From assembly GCA_021835265.1 (NCBI GenBank), contig JAKBQK010000345.1:1-6046 (forward strand): a stretch of 6,046 bases of DNA. The letters are read 5' to 3'. A program made the translations under genes and the position numbers. Source of the stretch: Thermoplasmata archaeon (GTDB lineage Archaea > Thermoplasmatota > Thermoplasmata > Thermoplasmatales > Thermoplasmataceae). The notes beneath the pieces are model-generated. The model did no database searches. It saw only the letters and a program-made list of their open reading frames with translations, and was not told the origin of the DNA. Shown piece after piece: positions 6,023 to 6,046 of this stretch. Each line of letters starts with the position of its first letter. Positions within the stretch are counted from its first letter, which is position 1.

Positions 6023-6046
6023 GATCAATTCTTTTATTCTGAACCG

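Overview
This AT-rich window, roughly 38% GC by eye, reads as archaeal chromosome. Three observations point that way. Start codons lack Shine-Dalgarno sequences. TATA-like boxes (TTTATATC, TTAAATAC) sit about 26 bp upstream of two starts, as expected for leaderless transcripts. Codon use favours ATA, AGA and AGG, and oligo-T tracts follow a stop codon. An APC-type permease together with a GSAM-type aminotransferase would suit a heterotrophic archaeon such as a member of the Thermoplasmata, but the sequence alone does not fix the lineage.

Layout. From 1550 leftward off the window edge (minus strand) runs a 3'-incomplete DNA methyltransferase. It has 516 codons in the window, and its SPPY catalytic motif suggests a cytosine-N4 enzyme. 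A 316-bp divergent intergenic region (1551-1866) separates it from a plus-strand class-III PLP aminotransferase of the glutamate-1-semialdehyde aminomutase type (1867-3198). A T-rich terminator and about 460 bp without a convincing gene follow. This stretch holds a 20-bp palindrome, a second inverted repeat and two TATA-like boxes. Next comes an APC-family amino-acid permease, best started at 3699 rather than at the upstream GTG at 3510. After it lies a 494-bp stretch (5265-5758) with a possible frameshifted minus-strand mini-gene and a GC-rich, hairpin-forming island that could be an RNA gene. The window ends with a small membrane protein of unknown function (5759-6022).

How the genes relate. 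Gaps of 300-500 bp with their own promoter-like signals argue that each gene is transcribed alone rather than as an operon. The aminotransferase and permease could both serve amino-acid uptake and conversion, but only proximity suggests this. The methyltransferase could be half of a restriction-modification system whose nuclease lies beyond the left edge, or a solitary enzyme. There is no CRISPR array, tRNA, rRNA, insertion sequence or recognisable defence operon in the window. The features most worth checking are the motif order and large insert of the methyltransferase, the altered active-site loop of the aminotransferase, and the structured intergenic segments.
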